Of a stretch of DNA of 64,000 nt, positions 25,255 through 32,930 are shown one piece after another (the stretch's first letter is position 1; every line of letters starts with the position of its first letter). Position numbers and translations under genes: made by a program. The DNA comes from JALCRY01 sp050946575. Lineage in GTDB: Bacteria; Bacillota; Clostridia; Peptostreptococcales; Anaerovoracaceae. The stretch is taken from NCBI GenBank assembly GCA_050946575.1, contig JBMNVB010000001.1:194318-258317 (forward strand), in the 5' to 3' direction. The notes beneath the pieces were generated by a model that saw only the letters and a list, made by a program, of their open reading frames with translations, did not search any database and was not told the origin of the DNA.

Positions 25255-26613
25255 ATGGACAGTAAATACAGAGAGCTGCTTGAGGAAGCGCAGGAGTATT
25301 CGGAAAAGTATGTGGAAGGTGTCGCATCAATGCCCGCTTTCCCGGATGAGGAGGGTCTTTCTGCGCTCGATGAGTTCGACGAGCCGATGCCGGAACAGAG
25401 TACGGATGCGATGGAAGTGATCCGCAGACTCGAGAAAGCCGGAAGCGCCACCGTGGCGCAGATAGGAGGGCGCTGCTTCGGATTCGTGAACGGCAGCGTG
25501 CTGCCAGCCGCGCACGCCGCGGAGTGGATCGCGGACACGTGGAACCAGAACGGATCACTCTATGTGATGTCGCCTGCAGTTTCGAAGATCGAGGATGTCT
25601 GCGAGAAGTGGATCGTCGATCTGTTCGGGCTTCCGGAAGGGACCGCGATGGGGCTCGTGACGGGATCGTCCAATGCGATAATCTGCGCTCTTGCCGCGGC
25701 AAGGAATGAGATGTACAGGCGTCAGGGCTATGATCTCAGTGCGGAAGGGTTCAGGAACGCTCCGAAGATCAGGGTCGTCGCCGGAGAGGGCGCGCATTCG
25801 GCCGTGTTTGCGGCGCTGTCTGTGCTTGGCATCGGAAAAAACGAAGTCGAGATCGTGCCGGACGACGAGTGCGGACGCATGAAGCCGGAGTGCCTGCCGG
25901 AGCTGGATGACAAAACGATACTGATCCTGCAGGCCGGACATGTGACCGGCGGACATTTCGATCCGTTCGACGAGATCTGCGAAAAGGCGAATAAGGCCGG
26001 AGCGTGGGTGCATATCGACGGAGCCTTCGGACTCTGGGCCGCCGCGTCGGAAAAGCAGAAGCACCTGACAAAAGGCATTGATAAGGCGGACTCGTTCTCG
26101 GTCGACGCTCACAAGACGCTGAATGCCGGCTACGACTGCGGCATCGTGCTCTGCAGGGACAGGGATGCTCTCGCCTCCGCACTGCAGGCGAGCGGCGCGT
26201 ATATCGAATACGGCGAGAACAGAGACGGCATGCTCTATACTACTGAAATGTCAAGGCGCGGCCGCGCGCTGCCGCTGTGGGCGGTGCTGAAGCAGCTCGG
26301 GAAGAGCGGCGTAGAGCAGCTGATAGATCAGCTCTGTGACAATGCGGAGTACTTCGTCAGGGGTCTCGAAGCCGCGGGGTTCACCGTTCCGGTACCGCCG
26401 TGCTTCAACCAGGGCATGGTGCGCTGCGGCACCCCGGAGCAGACACGCGCCGTGCTCGAAAGGATTCAGCACAGCGGCGACTGCTTCTGCAGCGGGAGCC
26501 AGTGGGACGGCGTCCCTGTGATCAGGATCAGTGTGTGCTCGTACGCAACTACTAAGGAAGATATCGACAGAAGCATCGAAGTGTTCAAAAAGGCACTTGC
26601 GGAAACTGTATGA
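25255..26613 (+). CDS. PLP-dependent amino-acid decarboxylase (group II family)
   Basis: A 452-residue fold-type I enzyme. SSNAIICALAAARNE binds the cofactor phosphate, HIDGAFGLWAAAS supplies the Asp that pairs with the pyridine ring, and DAHKTLNAGYDCG holds the PLP lysine. These blocks match group II decarboxylases (aromatic amino acid, glutamate, diaminobutyrate). The ATG at 25255 has GAGGGGG upstream. It overlaps no neighbour but follows the racemase by 13 bp, suggesting a linked substrate. Which amino acid is decarboxylated, or whether it is a lyase of the same fold, cannot be told. Confidence 0.8.
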   Translation: MDSKYRELLEEAQEYSEKYVEGVASMPAFPDEEGLSALDEFDEPMPEQSTDAMEVIRRLEKAGSATVAQIGGRCFGFVNGSVLPAAHAAEWIADTWNQNGSLYVMSPAVSKIEDVCEKWIVDLFGLPEGTAMGLVTGSSNAIICALAAARNEMYRRQGYDLSAEGFRNAPKIRVVAGEGAHSAVFAALSVLGIGKNEVEIVPDDECGRMKPECLPELDDKTILILQAGHVTGGHFDPFDEICEKANKAGAWVHIDGAFGLWAAASEKQKHLTKGIDKADSFSVDAHKTLNAGYDCGIVLCRDRDALASALQASGAYIEYGENRDGMLYTTEMSRRGRALPLWAVLKQLGKSGVEQLIDQLCDNAEYFVRGLEAAGFTVPVPPCFNQGMVRCGTPEQTRAVLERIQHSGDCFCSGSQWDGVPVIRISVCSYATTKEDIDRSIEVFKKALAETV

Positions 26614-26684
26614 TCATGCGGCGGCCGCGGGGCATCTGCCCGGCCGCACGCTGTGTCCGGCTCAGCCGGAGAGAGGAGAGAAAA

Positions 26685-27242
26685 ATGGAGATAAGACAGG
26701 CGTCAGCCTCCGACATGGAGGGGATCCGCGCATTGCTGGCGGCAAATCACGTGGATACCATCAGGGAGGAGGACAAGAAGGACGGATTCGTCACAACGGC
26801 GATAACGGATGAGCAGCTCAGGGCGCTAATCGAGGAGGAAGACGGTGTGACGGTGGCGGCCGAAGACGGCAGGATCCTCGCGTTCGCGTTCGCGGCGCCG
26901 TGGGAATTCTGGAAGGACTGGCCGTTCTTCGTGAACATGATCAGCATCCTTCCGGACTATGTGTTCGACGGGACAAGGCTCGCGGAGGAAAACACATACC
27001 AGTACGGGCCGGTGTGCATTGATAAATCAATACGCGGCACCGGCGTGTTCGAGCAGGTGTTCTTCAAGTCGCTCAGCCTGTTCAAAGACCGCTACCCGAT
27101 AATGGCTACGTTCATCAACCAGATCAATCCCCGCTCCTACGCCGCGCACACTAAAAAGGCCGGAATGACCGAAGTCGGGACATTCTCCTACAACAATAAC
27201 AACTATTACATGATGGCGTGCTATACAGATCCGGAGAAATAG
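26685..27242 (+). CDS. GNAT-like acetyltransferase
   Basis: A 185-residue protein with a GNAT-type N-terminus (MEIRQASASDMEGIRALLAANH), a central strand-turn (EDGRILAFAFAAPW), a segment YQYGPVCIDKSIRGTGVFEQVF in place of the usual acetyl-CoA pyrophosphate loop (cited in part), and an ATFINQINPRSYAAHTKKAG tail typical of the fold. GAGAGGAGAG precedes the ATG. The substrate is unknown. It lies 71 bp after the decarboxylase, separated by a GC hairpin, and is closed by a terminator. Confidence 0.75.
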   Translation: MEIRQASASDMEGIRALLAANHVDTIREEDKKDGFVTTAITDEQLRALIEEEDGVTVAAEDGRILAFAFAAPWEFWKDWPFFVNMISILPDYVFDGTRLAEENTYQYGPVCIDKSIRGTGVFEQVFFKSLSLFKDRYPIMATFINQINPRSYAAHTKKAGMTEVGTFSYNNNNYYMMACYTDPEK

Positions 27243-27269
27243 CGGGCCGGACAAGAACGAACATCAATG

Positions 27270-27297
27270 CCGGGCGGCCGTGCGCTGCCCGGTTTTT
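27270..27297 (+). terminator. intrinsic terminator after GNAT gene
   Basis: Arms CCGGGC (27270-27275) and GCCCGG (27287-27292), 11-base loop, then TTTTT. The 5' arm overlaps a copy of ATCAATGC. Confidence 0.75.
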
Positions 27298-27444
27298 CTT
27301 GCCGCGGATTCGGTATCGGTTCCGGGCGGCAGGGCGAGCACTCTGCTCCGGGAATCAGCATTGATACCAGCTAATATCCCCGGATCCGGCTCCGAGATCC
27401 TCGGGCAGCGCAGAATAATCGGTAGTTGCCAAAAACCAAGTCCC

Positions 27445-27712
27445 GGTGACAGGGAAACTTCCTGTCACCAATGCTCAAAACGGACACCGGTGACAGTAAA
27501 ACACTGTCACCAACGTTCAAAATCGGCACTGGTGACAGTAAAAAGTACTGTCACCAACGCTTAAAAATGGCCTCGGTGACAGTAAAATACTGTCACCAAC
27601 GCTCAAAATCGACACCGGTGACAGTAAAACACTGTCACCAACGCTCAAAATCGACACCGGTGACAGTAAAACACTGTCACCAACGTTCAAAATCGACGCC
27701 GCTGACAGTTAA
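27445..27712. repeat. tandem palindrome array 1 (GGTGACAG family)
   Basis: Six full units and one decayed unit, starting at 27445, 27489, 27531, 27575, 27617, 27659 and 27701. Each unit is a 23-25 bp palindrome with arms GGTGACAG.. and ..CTGTCACC followed by a conserved 19-bp spacer (AACG-C/T-TCAAAATCG-A/G-CAC). Palindrome centres are 42-43 bp apart. Arm extensions differ but stay paired (T:A in most units, GG:CC in the first, TA:TA in the third). No gene is supported across it; the open frames here are repeat artefacts. A second array starts at 63785. Confidence 0.92.
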
Positions 27713-27754
27713 ATTGCCCGGGTCCGGCCTCTGCAACCACGAATCAGCACAAAT

Positions 27755-28047
27755 TAACTGGCACCTGACCCTAAAATCGGGACAGATGCCAGTTATTTTT
27801 CTCCGATTCTGCATTGAAATCCTCGAATCAGCGCGAAATAACTGGCATTTTGTCGGGGATTCGACGATGGTGCCAGTTATTTTCCTCTGATTCGGAACTG
27901 AAATCCCCGAATCGATGCAGATTAACTGGCATCTAATCCAGAAATCGGCGCGGGTGCCAGTTAAATTGCCTGAATCCAACCTCCGTGGCCACAAATCAGC
28001 ACGAACTAACTGGCACCTGACCCCGAAAACCAGTATTGTGCCAGTTA
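27755..28047. repeat. 84-bp periodic inverted repeats (TAACTGGCA family)
   Basis: Four 41-bp elements with arms TAACTGGCA and TGCCAGTTA at 27755-27795, 27839-27879, 27923-27963 and 28007-28047, exactly 84 bp apart. The 23-base loops differ more than the arms. The 43-bp spacers are related (A-rich then CGAATCAGC-like). The array directly follows the GGTGACAG array. The remaining 28048-28208 holds nothing I can recognise. Confidence 0.9.
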
Positions 28048-28208
28048 TTTAGCCCGGGCCCGGCCCCCTCCCTTGTTCGTTGGATTATGCCGCGGATCAT
28101 CAGCTCCCGGAGCGGCGGTCATGAACGCCGGCCCGCGGGACCCGGCATTGTTGTATATCGAAACTCTGCCCGCGAAGATTTTCATCCAGGGAAATTGCTA
28201 AGGACATT

Positions 28209-28277
28209 GCCATTAGATAATGTAATGACTTCAATCAGATTTTACCGTTTTACTAATATCAAGCCGCGTTGTATATT
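28209..28277 (+). promoter_or_regulatory. control cassette of small membrane protein 1
   Basis: Dyad half-sites GCCATTA (28209-28215) and TAATGAC (28223-28229), then 18 bp, TTTTAC (28248-28253), 18-bp spacer, TATATT (28272-28277), and 66 bp to the ATG. Spacings are the same as in the cassettes at 42639 and 57157; this copy has the least symmetric dyad. The start of the 5'UTR (GGAAAAAGGAAAGAAGCA) is also shared. Confidence 0.75.
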
Positions 28278-28343
28278 AAAGTTGGAAAAAGGAAAGAAGC
28301 AAACACAGAACAAAGTAAAATATCGGAAAAGGAGGTAAATGTC

Positions 28344-28595
28344 ATGGAAAGAAAGATCAATTTAAGGAATGCAGTTGTTACAAACAATGCAAAGAAAAAG
28401 GCCGCGGATACCGGGCTTAACACAGGAGCGCTCGTGGCATTTATTTCCACATTGCTCGCGTCGCTCGGTCTGGCAATAGTTCCGGAGGCGGCCGCGGTAA
28501 CGGCATACGGCATCATGGCGATCGTATCGGCGTTCATATTTGAGGGATTCGTTGACGCTGAGATCAGAAAGAAAATCAGGAACGAAAAAAAGTGA
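28344..28595 (+). CDS. small two-helix membrane protein, paralog 1
   Basis: An 83-residue protein I do not recognise. A polar N-terminus (MERKINLRNAVVTNNAKKK) precedes two hydrophobic segments, about 29-46 (LVAFISTLLASLGLAIV) and 51-67 (TAYGIMAIVSAFIFEGF), and a charged tail (FVDAEIRKKIRNEKK). Size and layout would fit a holin-like or stress-related membrane peptide but nothing proves that. AAAGGAGG lies upstream of the ATG. It is a single-gene unit with its own promoter cassette and a perfect terminator. Closest relative is the protein at 42774. Confidence 0.85.
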   Translation: MERKINLRNAVVTNNAKKKAADTGLNTGALVAFISTLLASLGLAIVPEAAAVTAYGIMAIVSAFIFEGFVDAEIRKKIRNEKK

Positions 28596-28638
28596 CTCAT
28601 ACTTTCTAACTACCTAAACCTCAAACCGTTTCATAAGT

Positions 28639-28667
28639 AAAAGAGCAGACGTAAAGTCTGCTCTTTT
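28639..28667 (+). terminator. terminator of small membrane protein 1
   Basis: Perfect 12-bp arms AAAAGAGCAGAC (28639-28650) and GTCTGCTCTTTT (28656-28667), loop GTAAA. Confidence 0.9.
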
Positions 28668-28733
28668 CTGCTTTTAAAATTTATTGCCGTGATCCTTCGG
28701 CCGTGCCCGGTTCTCCGATTTTCCGGCCGCTCC

Positions 28734-28934
28734 GCAGCGTCCGTCAGAAAATCGATCGTCCGTTTTCCCCATTTTCCGAACGCTTCGGCCGCGCCCGCCC
28801 GCAGCGTCCGTCAGAAAATCGATCGTCCGTTTTCCCCATTTTCCGAACGCTTCGGCCGCTCCGCTCCGCAGCGCCCGTCAGAAAATCGATTCCCTGCTTT
28901 CCCATTTTCCGAACGCGATCTTCCGGCCGGTCCG
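28734..28934. repeat. 67-bp direct repeats, three copies
   Basis: Copies begin at 28734, 28801 and 28868 with GCAGCGTCCGTCAGAAAATC (third copy GCAGCGCCCG). The first two are nearly identical, the third has diverged after AATCGAT. The repeats lie between the terminator of the small membrane protein and the 3' end of adaA. The region 28668-28949 otherwise holds no gene that I support. Confidence 0.85.
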
Positions 28935-28949
28935 GAAAAAAACGACCCC

Positions 28950-29501
28950 TCATTTCTCTCTGTTCTTTTTCCTGTATTCTGTCGGGGTGAGCCCGGTCTG
29001 TTCCTTGAAAAACCTGTTAAATGTGGACAGGCTGCCGAATCCGACCGACATCGCGATGTCCAGCATCTTTTCGTCGGTCTCGCGAAGCATTTTCTGCGCC
29101 GCTTTCAGGCGCAGGCCGTTCGTGTAGGCCTTCGGCGTCACGCCGTACGCTTCCTTGAAGATCTCCACTGCGCGGCGCTCCGACACGCCGGCGTTTTTCA
29201 GGTCCCTGTTCCACACGAACTGCTGGCGGTAAAGCCGGTCCAGGTGGTTTTTCACCGACTCCGCGATATCCTCCATCGGGTGATAGGCGAGCAGATCGCT
29301 GCGGCAGCGCTTGCAGGGCCTGTACCCTGCGGCCATTGCCTCCTCCGCTGTCCTGAAATATTCGACATTGTCCGGAAGCGGCTTTTTCGAGCTGCATGAC
29401 GGCCGGCAGAATATCCCGGTGGACTTCACGCCGTAGAAAAACAGTCCGTCGTAGTTCCCGTCGTTATGCGTGAGTGCTTCGTACATTTCGCCCCTTGTCA
29501 T
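28950..29501 (-). CDS. adaA: AdaA-type methylphosphotriester-DNA methyltransferase and activator
   Basis: The 183-residue protein joins an N-terminal Ada metal-binding domain, with cysteines at 32, 36, 63 and 66 spaced exactly as in E. coli Ada (C-x3-C, C-x2-C), to an AraC-type DNA-binding domain (about 85-180, ending IAMSVGFGSLSTFNRFFKEQ). Transfer of a methyl group from a phosphotriester to the first cysteine turns such proteins into activators. The ATG at 29501 has GGAGG just upstream; an ATG at 29516 overlaps the ogt stop. Last gene of alkA-ogt-adaA; it probably activates that operon. Confidence 0.92.
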   Translation of the reverse strand: MTRGEMYEALTHNDGNYDGLFFYGVKSTGIFCRPSCSSKKPLPDNVEYFRTAEEAMAAGYRPCKRCRSDLLAYHPMEDIAESVKNHLDRLYRQQFVWNRDLKNAGVSERRAVEIFKEAYGVTPKAYTNGLRLKAAQKMLRETDEKMLDIAMSVGFGSLSTFNRFFKEQTGLTPTEYRKKNREK

Positions 29502-29515
29502 TTTTCCTCCTGCCA

Positions 29516-30049
29516 TCAGAGTGCCGTTCCTTTCTCCGGCACATACATATCATCGCTGTATGCGCCCTCAAGTTTCAGCAATGCCTTTTTCCTTTCTATT
29601 CCTCCCGCGTATCCCGTGAGGCTGCCGTCCGACCCCACTACGCGGTGGCACGGTATGATGATCGATATGCCGTTATGGCCGACGGCTCCGCCGACAGCCT
29701 GGGCTGACATGCGTGAAATGCCCCGCTTTTCGGCTATTTTTTCGGCGATCTCGCCGTAGGTCATCGTCTCTCCGTAAGGTATATCTCTGAGGATCTCCCA
29801 GACCGCTATCTGGAAATCAGTGCCTGTCATATGGATCGGGGGGAGAGCTCCGGGATCTCTGCCGGAGAAATATGTGTCGAGCCAGCGGGCCGCTTCTCCG
29901 AGCGCCGGAACGTCTCCTTCCTCATGCTCCGGCGACAGGGATTTCGCGAAATACTTTCCGCCTTCGAACCAGAGCCCGGTGACCGCCTCATCGTCCGCCG
30001 CGAGCAGTATCCTGCCGAGCGGGGAATCGTAATATTTCGTGTACTGCAT
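29516..30049 (-). CDS. ogt: methylated-DNA-protein-cysteine methyltransferase
   Basis: A 177-residue suicide enzyme that takes the methyl group from O6-methylguanine onto its cysteine (Cys134 in IPCHRVVGSDGSLTGYAGG). The helix-turn-helix segment RGISRMSAQAVGGAVGHN with the arginine finger is intact. It follows alkA by 16 bp and precedes adaA by 14 bp, so direct reversal, base excision and the regulator are made together. Confidence 0.95.
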   Translation of the reverse strand: MQYTKYYDSPLGRILLAADDEAVTGLWFEGGKYFAKSLSPEHEEGDVPALGEAARWLDTYFSGRDPGALPPIHMTGTDFQIAVWEILRDIPYGETMTYGEIAEKIAEKRGISRMSAQAVGGAVGHNGISIIIPCHRVVGSDGSLTGYAGGIERKKALLKLEGAYSDDMYVPEKGTAL

Positions 30050-30065
30050 TTCCTTCCCTCCGCTT

Positions 30066-30710
30066 TCACTTTTTCTTCGGCGCCCAGTCCTTCATTCCGG
30101 GGATCGCGCCGCACGCGACTTCCCAGATGTAAAGGCTCGCGACGCTCCCGTACGGGCTGTATCTACGCCTGTATTTTTCAAACAGTTTCCGGTCCACCTT
30201 CCGGTGGTGGTAGATCATGCGCATTCCCCTTATGATGGCGAGGTCGTCGAAACTCAGGATGTCCGGCCTCTGCAGGCAGAACAGCAGTATCATTTCCGCC
30301 GTCCATGTGCCGATGCCCTTCAGCTTCGTGAGCTCGCGCACGGCTTCATCGTCAGGCATTTCCGAGACAGCTTTTATGTCAAAGCTCCCGTCCAGCACCT
30401 TTCCGGCAAAGTCGCAGATGTATCCCGCCTTAATGAACGTCGTGCCGTACGACTGTATCCTGTCGACGCCTGCCGCATCAATGCTTTCGGCATTGATTTC
30501 TCCCAGGTCTTTCCGCATCCGTTCCCATATGGTCTGCTGCGCTTTTATGGAGATCTGCTGGCCGATGATCTGATGCACGACGGACGAGAACAGATCCGGA
30601 TCGACCGGTCTGTATACGTGGCCGATCGCGTCGATCGCTTCGCCGAGTTTCGGGTCCCTGTCTTTCAGATATTCGATTTCCCTGTCTCCGTATTCAAAGT
30701 ACATGCTCAT
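30066..30710 (-). CDS. alkA: DNA-3-methyladenine glycosylase II
   Basis: A 214-residue HhH-GPD glycosylase that excises alkylated bases. LKGIGTWTAEMILLFCLQRPDILSFDD (residues about 128-155; cited in part) contains the helix-hairpin-helix and the catalytic aspartate of the GPD loop, and IGQQISIKAQQTIWERM is the typical N-terminal block. There is no iron-sulfur cluster. The first gene of the operon, with GGAGAAAA before the ATG. An imperfect inverted repeat, TCGGA-half-sites at 30766-30784, lies upstream and could be a regulatory site. Confidence 0.9.
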   Translation of the reverse strand: MSMYFEYGDREIEYLKDRDPKLGEAIDAIGHVYRPVDPDLFSSVVHQIIGQQISIKAQQTIWERMRKDLGEINAESIDAAGVDRIQSYGTTFIKAGYICDFAGKVLDGSFDIKAVSEMPDDEAVRELTKLKGIGTWTAEMILLFCLQRPDILSFDDLAIIRGMRMIYHHRKVDRKLFEKYRRRYSPYGSVASLYIWEVACGAIPGMKDWAPKKK

Positions 30711-30828
30711 GATCTTTTCTCCGAATATATCTTAATATGCGGCGCGCTATTTTTCTTCCCAAAATCGGACATTCAATTTCCGATGTATCCATGATACCAT
30801 AGTTTCAGGAGAAAGAAGGCGCGGAAAC

Positions 30829-31404
30829 ATGAAGGGCGGATCGACGGATCAGATACTTGCCGGGCAGATAATCCTGATCATCTGCTGCATTTTTTACCTA
30901 ATCTGGTGGAGCATGTCGTACAGGCCGGGGACCGACGTGAACAAAGTCGGCGGCGTGCGCGGCGTTCTTCTGCTCGCGACGGCGCTGTGCGGGCTGGCGG
31001 GCGTGATCATTTCCGCGATGTGGGCGGGGAGCGTACCGGCGGGAGGCTCGAAGCTGACCGGGACGACAGTCGCTGCGGCCGGAGTGATAGTCTATATCGT
31101 GTTATTGCTAATAACGAAAAACCTGCTCGGAAGGCAGGTCACGACGGAGTTATTTCTGATCGTTGGCTGGGTCGTTCTCGAGGTCACGGTCCTGCTCGCG
31201 CTGAAGAGGTCCGGCGGTATCGGGCCGGGCGGATTCGCATTCATGATCGCGGTCGTTGCCGCGGCGTTCGCGGTCAGCATGATCCTCTATGTAATGTATT
31301 ACAGGATGGAAGCGGGAAAGGCGTTTTACGCCGCGATGGTCCCGCTCATAACCGAAGCCGTTTCAATGGCGGCGCTTGTGATCACAGTTCTGGCGGCGCG
31401 CTGA
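30829..31404 (+). CDS. polytopic membrane protein of unknown function
   Basis: A 191-residue, very hydrophobic protein with about six membrane segments (about 10-27, 45-65, 80-97, 105-122, 133-155, 168-188) and no motif I recognise. A short N-terminal segment leads into the first helix; loops are Gly-rich. It is divergent from alkA and convergent with the shikimate-kinase-like gene at 31412, with only 7 bp between the stops. No terminator is visible in that gap. Confidence 0.7.
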   Translation: MKGGSTDQILAGQIILIICCIFYLIWWSMSYRPGTDVNKVGGVRGVLLLATALCGLAGVIISAMWAGSVPAGGSKLTGTTVAAAGVIVYIVLLLITKNLLGRQVTTELFLIVGWVVLEVTVLLALKRSGGIGPGGFAFMIAVVAAAFAVSMILYVMYYRMEAGKAFYAAMVPLITEAVSMAALVITVLAAR

Positions 31405-31411
31405 CCGCCGT

Positions 31412-31858
31412 TTACATGTATTTCTCGTACAGGCCCCTGCGCTGCTCATACAGCGCCATGAATTTTTCACGGGCTTTTTCATCCCTCTTCATCATAAAGG
31501 CGTACGGTATGGCGCTGTCCTTTTCGGCTGCTTCCCACAGTTCTTCCGGAGTCTTTCCGGCGTCTGCGATGACTATTTCCCCGTGCTCCATGATCTCGGC
31601 GCAGTCGCCGTCGAACAGCGTGCCGTCGCCGCATGCGACGACGATGCCGTCCATCGCATCAAGCTCCTGCAGAAGCTCGTATTCGGCGTTGTGCAGGGCG
31701 TGCTCGCCCATGCTCATCACGATGCGCATGACGGATCTCCCGTCGCGCTCCCTGATCTCTTCGTTCATGTCGAGGAAAGTCAGACCCTTTTCTTCAGCAA
31801 TGCGCATTGCTTCGCCCTTCCTGTCGCTTCCGATGAAACCCGTCACGTAATAGTTCAT
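31412..31858 (-). CDS. degenerate shikimate-kinase-like protein
   Basis: A 148-residue protein with the shikimate-kinase layout: FLDMNEEIRERDGRSVMRIVMSMGEHALHNAEYELL matches the region after Walker A (cited by position 28-63), and GIVVACGDGTL takes the place of the GGG loop. The P-loop itself is broken: TGFIGSDRKGEA has no GK-S/T. Key residues of a working kinase are therefore missing, while a normal kinase domain is present in the aroE-aroK fusion. It may bind a different ligand or act as a regulator. The ATG at 31858 has GGAGGTG upstream. Confidence 0.65.
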   Translation of the reverse strand: MNYYVTGFIGSDRKGEAMRIAEEKGLTFLDMNEEIRERDGRSVMRIVMSMGEHALHNAEYELLQELDAMDGIVVACGDGTLFDGDCAEIMEHGEIVIADAGKTPEELWEAAEKDSAIPYAFMMKRDEKAREKFMALYEQRRGLYEKYM

Positions 31859-31879
31859 ATTCGGCACCTCCGATTAGAT

Positions 31880-31908
31880 ATTATACATGAAACCGCGCTG
31901 AAAATGAA
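31880..31908 (-). promoter_or_regulatory. candidate promoter of the shikimate-kinase-like gene
   Basis: Minus strand: TTCATT (31908-31903), 17-bp spacer, TATAAT (31885-31880), 21 bp before the ATG. Confidence 0.5.
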
Positions 31909-31920
31909 CGGCCGCAAATA

Positions 31921-31949
31921 TTGACGCACAGGCGGTTTCAATATAGAAT
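31921..31949 (+). promoter_or_regulatory. promoter of nucleotidyltransferase copy 2
   Basis: TTGACG (31921-31926), 17-bp spacer, TAGAAT (31944-31949), 37 bp before the ATG. Confidence 0.65.
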
Positions 31950-31986
31950 AGATAGACAATCTGCAGAAACGGGGAAAACAGAGGAT

Positions 31987-32904
31987 ATGGAAGAACCATC
32001 AGTGGTTGTGATGGCGGCCGGACTCGGCAGCCGTTACGGAGGTTACAAACAGATCGACAGCATCGTTGACAGCGGAGAGATCATTCTCGATTTTTCGCTT
32101 TACGACGCTATGATGGCCGGATTCAAAAAGGCCGTGCTTGTTATCAGGGATGACATCGAAGACGCTCTGCGCGCTCACATGAAGGAGCACGCGGAGCGGT
32201 TCATGGAAGTGGAGTATGTGAAACAGGAGCTTTCGGACATACCCGCGGGTTTCAGTGTCCCTGCAGGGCGCGAGAAGCCGTGGGGCACCGCGCACGCGGC
32301 AATGACCGCGCGGCATGCGGTCGACGGACCGTTTGTCGTTATCAATGCGGATGACTATTACGGCGCCGAGGGCTTCGGCATTATCTACGATTATCTTACG
32401 CGCGGGAAAAAGGAAAACGGCGTTTACGATTTCTGCATGGTATCGTATCTGCTGAGGAATACCGTTACCGAGAACGGATCGGTCGCGCGCGGAGTGTGTG
32501 AAATCGACGCGGACGGGTATCTGAACGGCATAACGGAACGGACGCGCATCGAGTGCAGAGACGGCGGCATCTGTTTCACGGAAGACGACGGGAAGACGTG
32601 GACCGGGCTTGACAGCGACACTCCGGTATCCATGAATTTCTGGGGATTCGAGCGCGGGTTCATGGACGAACTCGAGAGATTCTTTACGGATTTCCTGAAG
32701 AAGGATCTCGCGGCGGATCCGCTGAAGAGCGAATACATGCTTCCGCTCCAGGTCGGAAAGCTCATCGATGACGGGCGCGCGAAGGTGAAAGTCCTCCGCT
32801 CCCATGACAGCTGGATCGGAGTCACATATAAAGCGGATAAAGAAGACGCGGGCAGAAAATTGCAGGCCATGAAGGACAAGGGTCTTTATCCCGAAGTAAT
32901 CTAA
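31987..32904 (+). CDS. sugar-nucleotide-type nucleotidyltransferase (copy 2)
   Basis: A 305-residue paralog of the protein at 15647: same VVVMAAGLGSRYGGYKQID start, same KPWGTAHA block, same VINADDYYG metal site, and the shared C-terminal HDSWIGVTYKADKEDA segment. GAGGAT precedes the ATG; upstream in-frame starts lie in the promoter. The substrate is not evident. Followed after 26 bp by a YbhN-type membrane protein, so the pair may deliver an activated head group to a membrane lipid or polymer. Confidence 0.8.
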   Translation: MEEPSVVVMAAGLGSRYGGYKQIDSIVDSGEIILDFSLYDAMMAGFKKAVLVIRDDIEDALRAHMKEHAERFMEVEYVKQELSDIPAGFSVPAGREKPWGTAHAAMTARHAVDGPFVVINADDYYGAEGFGIIYDYLTRGKKENGVYDFCMVSYLLRNTVTENGSVARGVCEIDADGYLNGITERTRIECRDGGICFTEDDGKTWTGLDSDTPVSMNFWGFERGFMDELERFFTDFLKKDLAADPLKSEYMLPLQVGKLIDDGRAKVKVLRSHDSWIGVTYKADKEDAGRKLQAMKDKGLYPEVI

Positions 32905-32930
32905 CAGACAGAGAAGAGACGGGTCGGAAC

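Noticed and set aside
27445..27712. CRISPR-like array
   Set aside because: The spacing is regular, but the sequences between palindromes are nearly identical, so there are no spacers; no cas gene is in the window.
27471..27890. Open frame rich in repeated CHQRSKSTPVTVK-type peptides
   Set aside because: It is a translation of the palindrome array with no ribosome binding site; the frame is an effect of the 42-bp period being a multiple of three.
28689..29399. 236-residue plus-strand frame opposite adaA
   Set aside because: Its first third is the 67-bp repeats and the rest is the antisense of adaA, whose Ada and AraC motifs are convincing.
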